This document shows, piece by piece, positions 10,901 through 22,289 of a DNA stretch of 64,000 bases; within the stretch, counting starts at the first letter, position 1, and each line of letters starts with the position of its first letter. The stretch comes from Microvelia longipes (Eukaryota > Arthropoda > Insecta > Hemiptera > Veliidae): contig JACMZG010001914.1 in NCBI GenBank assembly GCA_018340805.1, positions 5,137,369 to 5,201,368 of the forward strand. The letters run 5' to 3'. Below the pieces are notes generated by a model. It was not told the origin of the DNA. It saw only the letters and a program-made list of their open reading frames with translations, and did no database searches. A program made the position numbers and the translations under genes.

Positions 10901-11678
10901 GGTCAGTCAGGTTATTGAAGAGGGTTTGTTATTTGGTCGAATTTTGAAACCAAAATTATAAAAAATCGCTTTTATTCTATAAGCTGATTTTTTCCAAAGG
11001 AAATTCAGGATTTTTTCCTAGGACTCAGGACATTTATGAAATTGATTTTTGCAGTTTCATTTCGATTTGAAAATGGGTTCGAAAGTCATTGTGTTTAGGA
11101 TCCAAATCTCATATACTGACCACACATATCATTGAGCTCCCACCCTTTGCTAAAAATATAGATAAAATAATTGCTGCACGGTTAAAAGAGGAACGCTCTT
11201 TTTTAAAATTTGTACCAATTAGGGTACTTTTATTTTTATTAGGGTAATTTTATTTTATTTTTAACCAATGTAAACCTAAACATTTCTAAGAAGAAAGACA
11301 AGTTTTTATAACTTTTTAAAAAAACATTTAACTTAATCTAGTTTCTACATATCTTGTCCTAACGAATAAAATTGAATGCGTGAACAAGTTACTATGGAAA
11401 AGTTTGTTACTTTCGGCTTAAATATGAAGAATCACGTCAACTTTACGACTGCTAAAGTTATTTGAACAGTTTGTAGCAATGACATAATATGTTAAAGTAA
11501 ACAAAGTTACATGTTAGCTGAAAGTCCTCTCCTTATCATTGCCTTGACCTTATCAGTGAAAAGAGCTACATGGCCTTTCTACCTTAGTTTTTGTTTAACA
11601 AAATCAATATTTACTATTTGTCATGTATCGATATTAATGTATTATACATTAGAGTTTACCTGGTATATTATTTTATCT
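10901..11678. other. No gene seen
   Basis: AT-rich spacer. Overlapping short frames at 11511-11929 run into the foldback element and are not protein-like. Confidence 0.4.
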
Positions 11679-12350
11679 TACCAACAACCACTTACGTGGC
11701 AAAAAAAATCCCTGCCAAAAAAAGTAGGGAAATCAACTTTTCTGTCCCGCAAAGTCATGTCTGTTTTGGGTGGAGACGGTCATTGGCGTTTCGAAGTGAA
11801 GTTGCTGGGTTGCCAACACTAAAGAGTTGTCACACTTATTCAAACTGTGAGGCAATCATCAGCTTTTTTCTCCTTGGTGGCAAGTCAGCAGTGTTAACAA
11901 ATTGTATAGCTTCTTTTACTATATTATAAGATATCAATCAATTCAGATGTTCGTGATGATTAATTATTACAGATTTTAGCAGTTGTCATGATTGCAGCAG
12001 TTTTACTAACCTGCATAGATCCAGGGGTATACAAAAGAAATTAATGAATAAATGAAACAATAAAGGTGCGATATAATCAGGCACTACACCCTATATAACC
12101 TTGCAAACACTACAACACTGCTACCTCTAAAGTTGATTCACTTGTCTGGCACGCCGCCAAAGAGAAGAAGCTGATGATTACCTCACAATTTGAATAATGC
12201 CCCTTCGTATTTCCAACCTAGCAACTTCACTTTGAAACGCCAATGACCATCACCACCCAAATCGGACATGACTTGGCGGGACAGAAAAGTTGATTTCCCT
12301 ACGTGAAGACTTGGTGGGGAGTATTTTTACCACGTAAGTGGTTTTTGGTA
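11679..12350. mobile_element. Foldback element G with about 210-bp inverted arms
   Basis: The left arm (11679-11895) and right arm (12140-12350) are inverted copies. Shared blocks are 'aaccacttacgtgg', 'gggaaatcaacttttctgtc' and 'gtcattggcgtttc'. The middle 245 bp is unrelated AT-rich DNA. Further arm copies lie in the Hsp70 spacer (60.89-61.10 kb, and an inner fragment at 59.68-59.74 kb), so this is a dispersed, probably mobile foldback family. Confidence 0.75.
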
Positions 12351-12870
12351 TGAGTTCATGGCTTTTTGTACGGCTCCTGTTCTATACAAAAACAGAAGTA
12401 ATCAAGATACGTGTTGTAGATAAAACTGTCAAAGTATTCTACACACCACTCTTAAGCTCTGTTTTTTGCGGCGTGTATAGCATAAGAATTATACATTTTG
12501 GATGTATTGATACAAAAATTTTAAAGGCATCAGACATATCCAAAAGTCCTCATACACCAAAATCCATTCATTGATGAGATTCAAAATGAGATTTTATCAG
12601 GTAGGACTACACACGGACATAAGACAAATTTAATAAGTCCCTACATATCAAAATGTGTTCAGTAGTTTAGGCACATAGGTGCGTAATCATATAAAACTAT
12701 CGTCCGCTAGCTTAGTTTTTCGATCCGCGTATAGCGTAGGAATGTCGAATCTGAGATTTTATTAAGTAGAAATGCACACGAGCATAAGACGAATCCAAAA
12801 AGTTTTTATACGTCAAAATCCGTTGAGTAGTTTAGGCTGTGGGTGCGTCAAGAATAAGAATAAGAAGTCG
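12351..12870. repeat. Diverged internal duplication, retroelement-like
   Basis: Two related segments of about 170 bp (about 12460-12680 and 12725-12850) share 'gcgtgtatagc...ata', 'gagattttat', 'cacacg.cataagac' and 'tgttcagtagtttaggc'. The phrase 'aaatccgttgagtagttt' is of a kind I associate with insect retroelement tails, but no reverse transcriptase is present. Confidence 0.4.
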
Positions 12871-14626
12871 TAAAAAATGCTATTTTCAAATCTTTTTTCT
12901 CTACTTCTGCTTGGCCGATTTTTTTAAATTTTTGATCTAAAAGGCACGCCCTTTAAAGATATTATTAGAGTACCTATAGCCGTTTACACGGTACAGACCC
13001 TCAAAACCCCTACTTTGTTGCGTACAGTATAATATACACTGGCAGCTTAAGTAGGGTTTTGACATTTACTGACTAAGCGGGGTAATTTAACTTTTCTTCT
13101 TGACGTGGCTGGGAAGAACGCTGCTGCGTTCCTGAATTCCAAAGCATAAAAGTAAAGTCTTTATAGTGTTTCGTTTATTCGCTCTGAAAGTATCATTTCC
13201 TTCCCTAGGGAGTGTAAAAAATTATTAGGGATTTATTTTCCCTCACATACTACAGTATTATGAAAAGTGTTTTGTTCGCGCTGAAAATCTAAGATAGAAG
13301 TTTCATCATAATTATGCGGTTTAGGCTGCTTTCCATGGTTTCCATTGTGTTGTCTGTCTGTGTGTTTTAATAAGAAGTTTAGATTCTTGGTAGTTTTGAA
13401 ATGCTTGTAGGATCCATTTAGAGGAGCTGTAATTAGATTATCCCTGGTATGATTCCTCTTACTCCATTTTCGACCTTTCTAAATAGTTGCCAGTATCGGA
13501 CCATCCTAACAATAGAATCCTTACATCTCAAGCATTTCCTGCAGTTTCCTTAAACCTTCTTCCATATCTTTCCTTACCTGACTTTTCCTGTCCCCTTCCT
13601 TTGCAACCCTTATTAGGATTAATTTTAATTTTATGGATATTTATCATAAGTTAGCTTTAATTTATAAGAGCCTCATTTATAAATTCCCTGCCCTTTTGTA
13701 TGACACACGACAACTCCCAAAGGAGTTTCTCGAACCTTGGCAGGATTGTCATATGAGATATGAGAAAACTCCACTCTAGCTAGCGAAGCGATGTTTTTAA
13801 AATTGTAAATTTTACAATTACTTCACCCTCTTATCAGAGAAATATCAGTTTATTGAAATATTAGAAAACTGGCTAGCTAGTAAATACAATAAATCAGTGA
13901 ATAAATGATTTAAGATATTTTCCGTTTCAAAAGTTAACTTTTTCCCAATAGTTCATTATTTATTTTTACCATAATTTCCACTTGAATCCTGGTGTCAGAG
14001 TACAGTCTGACATCGCGTGACAATGCAAAATAAAAATGGAAAAAATCTAAAGTCTTCCTGAAATATTTACCTCTCACGTCATTTTAAAGGGTTTTCAGTG
14101 TAATGAGGCAGACCAGATAAAAACCAGCTCTAAATTTAATTTATAGATTGTTCTCGGAAACAATAAAATTGTAATTTCCTTTTGGATTTTAATATCTTAA
14201 GCAGGGACACAGTCTGCCCAAAGTTACAGGAGATGCAACAAAGAAACAAGCAACAATGTTTTTTTGGTTCAAAAAAACTCTTGGCATTCAAATACAGTAT
14301 AAATGATAAATTTCTTTAAAATAGAGGAGTGCGAACTTGACTAAACTATACACATCTCCGGTTCTATAAGCGAAACAAATGCAGGATAGACCTATAACTT
14401 TTACCCATTTACACCGTAGATATATAGAAAAAGTATATTTTATTTTATTTTGAGCCCGCTTTATTCTACTCTTTGGAGGACATTACTCCTGAAATACATT
14501 TATAATCTCTTAGGGTTAAAAGAGAGGTTGAAATATGCTCGACATGTCAATCACTAATGTTCTTATGTTCTTGGAGTCTCGTTGAAAATTAAACTCCTTT
14601 TGGTCTACCTTGGGCCGATGATCGTA
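12871..14626. other. No gene seen
   Basis: AT-rich, no supportable coding region. From 14395 the phrase 'acttttacccatttacaccg' resembles the end of family D. Confidence 0.4.
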
Positions 14627-14639
14627 TAATATATATATT

Positions 14640-14698
<59 letters not shown>

Positions 14699-14700
14699 AA
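14627..14700. repeat. (AT)n microsatellite
   Basis: About 70 bp of alternating AT. Confidence 0.95.
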
Positions 14701-14776
14701 CAATCAGACGTCGAAGAACTTAGGCAATGCCAATAAGTACTTGAAAACGGAGAAGATAAAGACTATGGGTACTACA

Positions 14777-14957
14777 ATATGACACAGGGTTAAAATTGGT
14801 TGACAGCGTGAGAAAATAGTGTTGAGAAACCAATGAGATTGGCCTGATACGAAAATTTTGGGCGTGGCTTAACATCCTGACCTAACCACATTGACTTGAA
14901 TTGACTCGAATTATTTTCCCACGTTGTCAACAGATTTTAACCGTGTGTCATACTATA
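14777..14957. mobile_element. MITE family C, copy 1
   Basis: Ends are inverted versions of 'agtacgacacacggctaaaa', here diverged (atatgacacagggttaaaat). Inner blocks are 'tgacagcgtgggaaaata' and 'tattttcccacgctgtca'. About 180 bp, non-coding, strongly self-complementary. The other copies are at 44.36, 44.79, 45.84, 46.19 and 48.56 kb. TA-flanked short ends suggest a Tc1/mariner-type MITE. Confidence 0.8.
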
Positions 14958-15294
14958 AAGCTGTAAAATGAAGGCGAAGCTGTAGATGGTGATACAGCTT
15001 CTGACCCAAGGACTTGTGACCGGGTAAAGAGAATTAAATTATTCGTTCAGGAAGGATGTAAGTGTAAATTATCCTTACTGAAGAATGGTGCCACAACACT
15101 CTCGTTAAAGCCCCACAACTCCGAATATTTTAGATCTGTCACGTTTAAGTGTTGAATACCCTGAAAGACAAGATTCAACAATGTTAGAAATAGGACTGGC
15201 CTGTGTTTGTTGGGACTGGAATAAAGTAAAACTCATAAGATTCAGTCGTAAAAGAGTTAGACGATTACAGGAACAGAAGAATAAAGTTAAACAA

Positions 15295-15850
15295 AAAGAT
15301 GAAAGATCATTACATGGGCGAAGTGGCCGAAAGTTTCTTTGTTATAAAACGAATTAAGCCAAGACATTTCATTACCTCAGTAGTGATATTGCCAACACCC
15401 ATTTCAAAATTAAGCTTTGCATCTAAGGTGACTCCTAGATCTAACGTAATCAACTCTTGGAAGTGGTTCCCCTGCAACATTGCACATCGTGTCAACAATA
15501 CATCTTGAGCTCATATAAGAGAATTACACTGTTTCATTGCCACTATGTTGCATTTTATCAAGTCGTGACCACAAAATAATACCAATGATATTGATAATAC
15601 CATTGATTGCAGTTAATATGCTGATATATCGTCAGATATAGATGAATATATATTCAAATCATCTGCAAAGAGAGCATAGTTGGTGCTTAAAAATAAAGGT
15701 AAATCATTTATAAAACTAAAAAAGCAACGGTCCCAAAATCAAACCTTGATGTACGCCAGACGACACATAAAAAGGTTCAGAAACCAACTCATTTCTTTTA
15801 ACACTACAAAGTCGGGTGGTCAGAAAACTTTGAAGTCATTTGATTATTAA
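15295..15850 (-). pseudogene. LINE (non-LTR) reverse transcriptase fragment
   Basis: On the minus strand, allowing frame changes, the region reads in order SSGVHQG-ILGPLLF, FINDLP, ALFADDLNIYSS (the F-A-D-D catalytic box of non-LTR reverse transcriptases) and then, in an open frame 15498-15310, LGVTLDAKLNFEMG followed by MKCLGLIRFITK. This is the usual order in Jockey/CR1-type elements, from the catalytic palm to the region that follows it. Stops and frameshifts separate the blocks, so the copy is dead. No endonuclease domain or poly(A) tail was found. Clade assignment is by motif memory only. Confidence 0.75.
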
Positions 15851-16579
15851 TGGATTTTTCAATTTTAAAGAAAGCTTAAGTAAAAGTAATTTGTGATTAC
15901 ACACAAACAATTATGTCACTCGAACAATTATGGAAATAAAAAAGTAGTGAAAGCCCCGTAGCTTAAGACTACTTTATGGTATGTGGCATACTGCCATCAC
16001 ATGCGCGTACTTGAAAACCCTAGCATAAGCGTTGTAAAAACCAATTGTTTGAATGGTTTTGCACTGACGATTGCCTCTATGTTAAAACGCCTATTCAATC
16101 AAATTGTTTTAAAAATCTTATTAAGTGATTCAGATTAAAACTATTCTAGTCCGTTTTACAATCGCAGATGCAAAACATAAATTATGTTCCAACCGATATA
16201 GTATTTGGTCTCAAAAAGAAACAATATTTGATATAAAACTAGGCGGATAGAACATTGGCTCGACTGACAATGGCCGGGGCAGAGAGCCAAATTCAGATTA
16301 TTTCTGTTTCCTTCTCTCCAACCTCTGTAGACAAACATTTCTCAAAAATTTTATATTATTACTGATGTAGCTCCCTATAAAACTGTTTAACATCAGGTTT
16401 ACATAATATTGTTTTTTATTTTCTTTACTAATTAATTACAACAATAAGATGGCACCTTTTTTCATATTCGAGGTGTGTTTTGCCTTTTCTAATACCTTCA
16501 ACTTCTTCAAAATTAACCTATTACTTTACTATTAGCAAATTTTCTGGAGAAAATATTTGCTAATGGGAAAAAAGTGTTT

Positions 16580-16780
16580 TGGAACCCCCGTTTCCTGTGT
16601 GAGCAAAATTTATACACATACACAGGCAAAATATATACAGGGTGTTTCATATGAAGTGTCCACCAAAAAAGGAGGTGATAGTACTCTTCAAGGAAAACAT
16701 AAAATGTCCTGCAATATATACCCCGATCTCTAACCGTTTTCCACAAGGTCAAATTTATCTTAAGGTCAGATAAATTTGAT
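16580..16780. repeat. Dispersed repeat with 'acagggtgttt' end
   Basis: Begins near 'tatacagggtgtttcatatg', a terminus style common among arthropod transposons. It contains 'aaaggaggtgatagtac' and 'aaccgttttccacaaggtca'. A related copy lacking the clear end is at 47.61-47.73 kb in arginine kinase intron 1. Confidence 0.5.
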
Positions 16781-17689
16781 AGATAAAGGTAAGATCAGGA
16801 GGTCAGATATTAAAAAATATCTGACCTCACATCATTAAATTTTTAATAGCTTTTAAACTTTTCAAGCTAAACGATGAAATTGGTATCGACGGAAAGCTGA
16901 GTAAATTTCCTAAAGGACAAACTATTCACTATGTCAAATATTTTGAAATTACTAAAATTTCAGAACAGAACTTTGTCGTAGTATAAAAGTGAAAATAATG
17001 TGTTATTTTAACAAAATAACTAATAATGTCTTATTTTAAAAATCCTTTCTGTCAAAAGGAAAACAAATCGGGTATGGGGTGCCTATTACCTACCTACCTA
17101 TCCGATCGAGCCCGGACTGTCTGAATGGCAGTTGCACGTGCTAAGCATTTTCACCGGGACCTTCATAATTCTATATGATTATTAAATTTATGTGAGAAAT
17201 TTTTCAATAAAACCTTCATAGGCAAAATCTAGATAAATGTGAAGCTAGCGTGGAAGCATAGGGTCCTTTATTAGCACTGCTTTTTAGTTTATTCCTATTC
17301 TTATGCAAGCTGTAAAGAGAATCAACCCTGTGATTAAGGTTTGGAACAAGTTATACACTCTAAATTCATTTGGCATAAAACATTCTATTGATCAACTTTA
17401 ATAAATAATGATCTATTCACTCTTTGTCTTTATTTAGTCCGTAATAAAAAAAAAAACAAATGTTTATGAAAAATGTAAAATAGCGACTGTTAGAGAAGCT
17501 GGTGAAATATTAATTTCAGTAATTTTCTTCCTCCTTTCTCTCTTATCAATTCTTTATTCAAATTTATTGATTTTATGATTCTTTGAAATATTCATCTCTA
17601 GTAGCCTGTTATTAGAATATGACGCTGATGTGAGCGTTCGGATATATGGACAGGACAGATTCGAAAAAAAAATGGCTATTGAATCAGAA
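16781..17689. other. No gene seen
   Basis: AT-rich spacer. Short 'ctacctacctatccgatcga' patch at 17090; no coding signal. Confidence 0.4.
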
Positions 17690-17890
17690 CTATTACTTAT
17701 CAAATAAGATACGCTACACTCATCATCAACACTTCGAACTCGCTTCGCTTATCTTAAGAATACAGAAATCACCAAATTTAAATTCACTTGTCCTTAGAAA
17801 GTAAACGTTTTATTTCCAGGAGTCGCCCATCCACGCACTAACCTCGTTCGAGGTTTAAAGTTAGTGCTCTAACAAAAAACAATACCTGAT
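17690..17890. mobile_element. Family D fragment
   Basis: Contains 'actcgcttcgcttatctt' and 'ggagtcgcccatccacgcac', corresponding to the right part of family D (compare 32.02-32.23 kb). Confidence 0.5.
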
Positions 17891-17927
17891 ATATACTCGT
17901 CTATCAAAACAAACCTTAGTATACTTA

Positions 17928-18113
17928 GGGTTTAGTATATTATATTTAGTATATTATTTTTTTTGTCTTATTTGTTTAATAGGCATTGATGATGACCTCT
18001 TGTTAGGTCGAAAGCGCTCTGCTTTATTGTAAATAAATATCTTAAACTGTGGAGAGACTTTCTATTCTTTCGTTCTATTACGATGGACTCCATTTATGCT
18101 CATTTTAAAACAT
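17928..18113 (+). mobile_element. 186-bp retrozyme-like insertion with hammerhead motif
   Basis: The segment is flanked by a perfect 13-bp direct repeat, cttagtatactta, at 17915-17927 and 18114-18126. This is a target-site duplication. The insertion has no coding capacity. It holds a hammerhead-like motif at its centre and ends with a tail containing 'gtggagagactttctatt', which is shared in form with the insertions at 28.2 kb and 40.9 kb. Small non-coding hammerhead elements with duplications of about this length are known as retrozymes in animals and are thought to use Penelope-like machinery. Assignment to that class is inferred. Confidence 0.65.
17981..18025 (+). ncRNA. Hammerhead ribozyme-like motif H1
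   Basis: Stem I 5' strand AGGCA (17981-17985), core TTGATGA (17986-17992; first base T instead of C), an extra T, stem II GACCT (17994-17998)/AGGTC (18005-18009) fully paired, GAAA (18010-18013), stem III as self-complementary AGCGCT, H17 = C at 18019, then TGCTT, which pairs back to GGCA. Every landmark is in the right order. The C3-to-U change would be expected to weaken cleavage. Confidence 0.6.
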
Positions 18114-18139
18114 CTTAGTATACTTATTTATTAAACCGT

Positions 18140-18771
18140 GAATAAATACTCATTTACAAAATTTCAACTCATCGTCTGTTATCAACGTAGCTCATAGTGT
18201 ATCTATGCTAGAATTTTTTGTTTTGACTTTTTACAATTTACAGAAATGTATATTATGTGAAATAAAGGATTATTTATTTATTTATTTAGAAAATTGAAAC
18301 TTAGTAAAAATATCAGTGTACCTCTGTAGTTGCGCTGTTCGGAAATATTATATCACGCGTGGAGCCATATATAAGACTAACATATGTGCAAAGTTTCATC
18401 TCATTATAAGCATTAGTTCAATTTTTATCAAATGACTTGTGCACGTTTTTTTTTAAAAAGATGTAAAAATCGGAAAACAATCCAGTTGAGTTGAAATTTG
18501 GTTCAAGTATAAACCTTTACGTAATAAATAAGTACTAAGTTTCGTTTTAATACGACAAGTATATCCATGATTTTGTTGTGTCATAAAAGTTTAAGCTAGG
18601 TCAGCAGGTGACCGCTGAGCATGAATAGGATGCATTTATTATCTGAGGACGGTCGAAGCGAGTCCGAGGACATTCTGGAGTATAAATTATATGTTCTGAA
18701 GACGAGCGAAACAGGGATGATGAGCGTAGCGAATCCGATGTGATGAGGAAAAGATTTTTTGAAAAACGTAT
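18140..18771 (+). mobile_element. Family D, largest copy (5' truncated)
   Basis: Runs through 'tgttatcaacgtagctcata', 'tctgtagttgcgctgttcgg', 'acttgtgcacg', 'aataaataagta', 'gcaggtgaccgctgagcatg', 'gaggacggtcgaagcgagtc' and ends 'gatgtgatgaggaaaag'. The other end of the family, seen at 25.75 and 37.95 kb, begins 'cttttcctcatttataccg', so both ends share TTTTCCTCAT in inverted form. Non-coding; about 1 kb when complete. Confidence 0.65.
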
Positions 18772-19200
18772 GTACCAAGAGCCCAGGGGTGTTTTTTTAA
18801 TAAAAAGTGTAATAGCTGGAACCGGTCTCAATTTTTCGTAAATACCTTCCTGAACAAGGATCTGCAATTCTGCCGACTCGTATCGGATGGGTGTCCCAGG
18901 CAGAACGCACTTTAGGGGTCAAAGGTTCTGCCTGGGACACCCATCCGATACGAGTCGGCAGAATTGCAGATCCTTGTCCAGGAAAGTATTTACGAAAAAT
19001 TGAGACCGGTTCCAGCCATTACACTGTTTGTTAACTTGGGTGGTAAATTTGACCTGTAAAGTGCGTTCTGCCTGGGACCCCATCCGATAGGAGTCGACAG
19101 AATTGCAGATCCTTGTTCAGGAAGGTATTTACGAAAAATTAAACCCGTTACCAGCCATTACACTTGTTATTAACAAAATACCCCTGGGCTTTTGGTCTAG
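18772..19200. mobile_element. Foldback element with three arm copies
   Basis: Terminal inverted repeats CCAAnAGCCCAGGGGT lie at 18775 and 19198. Inside, a block of about 110 bp ('gaacaaggatctgcaattct', 'actcgtatcggatgggtg', 'cccaggcagaacgcac') occurs once inverted (18800-18912) and twice direct (18925-19035, 19055-19165). The inverted pair makes a near-perfect hairpin. Non-coding. Confidence 0.75.
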
Positions 19201-20760
19201 TATACATGACATTTGATAAATATAGAACTAATGCTGATAATCATGAATGATAAAAATCGGCCTATTGTTATAATACAAAGTAAAAATATATACCCGAGAT
19301 TTACTAAAATGTTGAATAATACCTGAAAGGTTTAAAAAAATATTTACTTAAACTTATCCTCAATATACGAATGTTGCAAGTTGTGTTCTACAGGGTACTA
19401 AATCGAATGAAAGAAGTCAAGCCGACACAGGGCAAGAATAAACCATATGAGGCGAAGCAATTCTAATGCCCGTGTTTTGATATTTTATTATTACGAACCA
19501 TGAGCTTACAAACTTCTTTTGTGTGCTCTATTAAAACTTTTTGCAAATAATTTAGTATGTGTTAATTTCAGTTGTTTATTCTTATTCAATCCACAGTCGC
19601 AAAAAATGTTTGAAACGGATTTTTCTATTAAAAAGTTATATTTTCTTAGAAAACTCACGATCGCTTTGACTAGTAAAAATTATCAATTTATACAAAACAT
19701 TTTTAAAATTGAAAATCCCCGAGGGAGTTGCGGGATCATATTTAAGATGACTTATAGCTACACCTCTAACAGAGTTCTGGTATTTTTAGATTTTACGGGC
19801 TCAGATTGACAGCGACCGACTTAAAATTCTCCTAACTGTCTAAACGTTTTATATTCGCTATTTTTACTACTATTTTTATTATTCAGTGTTTTCCCTGCTA
19901 ATGTAGGATTTAGAGAAGCAAAAAATGTGGTTTCTTTTTAGGGAATTTCTTCGGAAAAATCGCTTGCAGGCCCAAAGTCAAGGAGTTGACACCAATCCGT
20001 TCAGATGTCTCTGATTGAATCACCTTATAAATTCTATCAGCTTACGTAGAATTGAAGCTTTTGCATTATTTAAAATCTTTAGCTAGATACTCACAACAAT
20101 AACACTAAATACTCATAAAAACCACAAAATTGTTATTTACCCATCAACAACAAATAAGTGAACAATAAACAAGAATCATAGATTCTTTATCTTTTAACTT
20201 TTATCTTTAACTTTTAATTTAAAGACAACACTGATTTCTATCCAGAATACTTCCCGAACAATGAAAAAATTTATCAAGTATTTATATAAACATTATCTGC
20301 GTTTTATTTTATGTTTTACGTATCTCTTTTCTTTTTTGTTGTTAAAAAAACAACAAAAAAAGTTGAAAGTCAATGAATAACTACAACACTGTCAAACAAT
20401 TATTTTAGACCAAAACAAATAATATGAGAAAAAAAGAAAATTGTTTGATTGTTTACTAGTTTGTTTGGTTTACTTTTGAATTAAAAGTTAAATACAGTTT
20501 AAAGGTGTGATTTGTCTTTACTTCGTCATAATAATTGTAATAGCTGATCTAGTTACTACGTTGTTTACCTAAAACACGCTAAATATAAGGTTAGAAAAGT
20601 ACTGACGCCATTTTTATTTCTGCCGTATTTAAGTAAGAATTATATGTTTTTTTTCTTGTTTAGACGTTGGAACATTATCAAATATCATAAAAATACATGC
20701 ATGTGTAGATATGAATATGAATTAATGCCCCGGTATATAGTGAAACGATAAAAACAATGT
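19201..20760. other. No gene seen; lone MITE B end
   Basis: AT-rich. 'tgattgaatcaccttataaa' at about 20012-20031 is the right end of MITE B. A 96-residue frame at 19519-19809 has no recognisable features and is probably chance. Confidence 0.4.
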
Positions 20761-20761
20761 T

Positions 20762-20832
20762 TCCCGAACTGGATTCGAACAATGAATCTTCATAATTCCA
20801 AGCAAATGTCTAACCGATTGCGCCTGATGTTT
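20762..20832 (-). repeat. tRNA-like sequence, probably a SINE head or tRNA fossil
   Basis: On the minus strand 'aggcgcaatcggttagaca' resembles the A box, and 'tgttcgaatcc' resembles the B box about 30 nt later. The acceptor strands do not pair and the anticodon arm is poor. I therefore do not call a functional tRNA. Confidence 0.45.
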
Positions 20833-21503
20833 GTTCCCTCCCTTATTTTCACAAACAGGCCGTAATACGGGTTTTTCCTCCCTGAAAATAAGGGCGGAAA
20901 GTTAATTTTTTCTCCCTTCTAGAGGAAAAATTATTTTTCTTTTAGTTCCTAATTATGTTAACCTAATAAAATTAGTTCGCCATTGTCATGTTCTGTATTA
21001 CAAAAATTGAGAAACTAATCGTAACAAAAAGTTTGTCAAACTTCAGCATAACGCTATTGATGGCTGGTAAGGTTAGATTTCATTCAACTATTTAATAATT
21101 TAATCGATATAATCCCAGGTAATGTAACATTTGGGCGTTTAGATGTAAAAAACAAAAACGTTTTTATATTTTTTCCAGGCTGCATTAAATGCCAAAATCT
21201 ATCTTCTAGCACGTGGATAATTTAGCCACTAATGTTCACCTGATTAAATCGATTAAATTATTAAAAAAATTGAATAAAATGTAAACTTATTTGCTATCAG
21301 AAAGGTTCTGTGGAAGTTTAAAACGACGAAGACCGTGCAAAGCGCTTCCGCTAGTTAGAAGTATGACTAGAAAGTAAAAAAAATCAAATGGAAAGTAGGC
21401 AAAAAAGCTGGAAATTAAGGCACGCCAACTCAGTTGAAAAGTAGGTCTGCCGTGAACCGCTAGCGTCGACCGGAATCCATTTTTTTTACTATTGAGTGGA
21501 CAG

Positions 21504-21539
21504 CAAAGAGACTAAAACCATATAGTTTTAGTCTCTTTG
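21504..21539. mobile_element. 36-bp palindromic mini-insertion with 8-bp target duplication
   Basis: Perfect 15-bp inverted arms beginning CAAAGAGACTAAAAC surround a 6-base loop (catata). The palindrome is flanked on both sides by gtggacag (21496-21503 and 21540-21547). An 8-bp duplication and CAAAG-type ends are typical of hAT elements. This would be an element reduced to little more than its two termini. Confidence 0.65.
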
Positions 21540-22139
21540 GTGGACAGTCTTACTTTTTAAGTACAGTCTCAGGTTCTAGTCAACGTGTAACGTCGTGGAC
21601 ATAAACCACTATTTTTTTATAACTTTCAGTAATTACATGAATGTGTTTCTTTATGTATGTGATTATATAGCGTGTGGTTATATAATGTTTGCAACAGGAG
21701 TTGGGAAACTTTCTTTTTTCCAATTTTTTTATTTCCAAATTCGCTAGTTTGATCTAATATTCTTACTTCTACATTCGCTAGCTTGGTTGTATTTTTACTT
21801 TTCCCAAATTTTCCATCTCGTCCTTATTTGCTTATTTTAAAATTTGTCAACATATAACAAACAATCATTTAGCATTTACCAAATTTACCAAAATTTACCA
21901 AATTATTACCAGTTTAACAGAGCGTAGGAAGTAAAAAACTATTTATGACACTCACTTCATAAGCTCATTTTGCATGAGAAAATTAGCTAAAAGAATTGGC
22001 AGAATATTGACACTCAACTGATACTTATTTTCTTTAAAAAAGAATCTTAACGAAGTTGATATGGTTTTAACAATTCTTTCCTTTTAATATTTTGTTAAAA
22101 ATAATTATTTAAAAGAAAATTTTTCAAAATTAGAAGTGT

Positions 22140-22285
22140 GGAAAGTAGTTTTTGGTACGCGCATGCGAACTGGGGTGTCTGGGGGGTGGTGGGGGCAGCC
22201 CTGCCCTAATCTTAGCGAGCGTATACCCTCCACTAGGGTGTCTTCAGTCTCGATTAGGCTCCCCCACTCTGTTCAAGCTTTTCTC
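22140..22285. other. GC- and G-run-rich patch in AT-rich surroundings
   Basis: About 140 bp with runs of four, six and five G separated by 4-5 bases, then 'cagccctgccctaat' and 'aggctcccccactc'. A 66-residue frame crosses it (22152-22352) but shows no family features. It may be the end of an unidentified repeat. Confidence 0.4.
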
Positions 22286-22289
22286 TAAA

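Noticed and set aside
20762..20832. Functional tRNA gene on the minus strand
   Set aside because: Acceptor strands do not pair and the T arm is mismatched.
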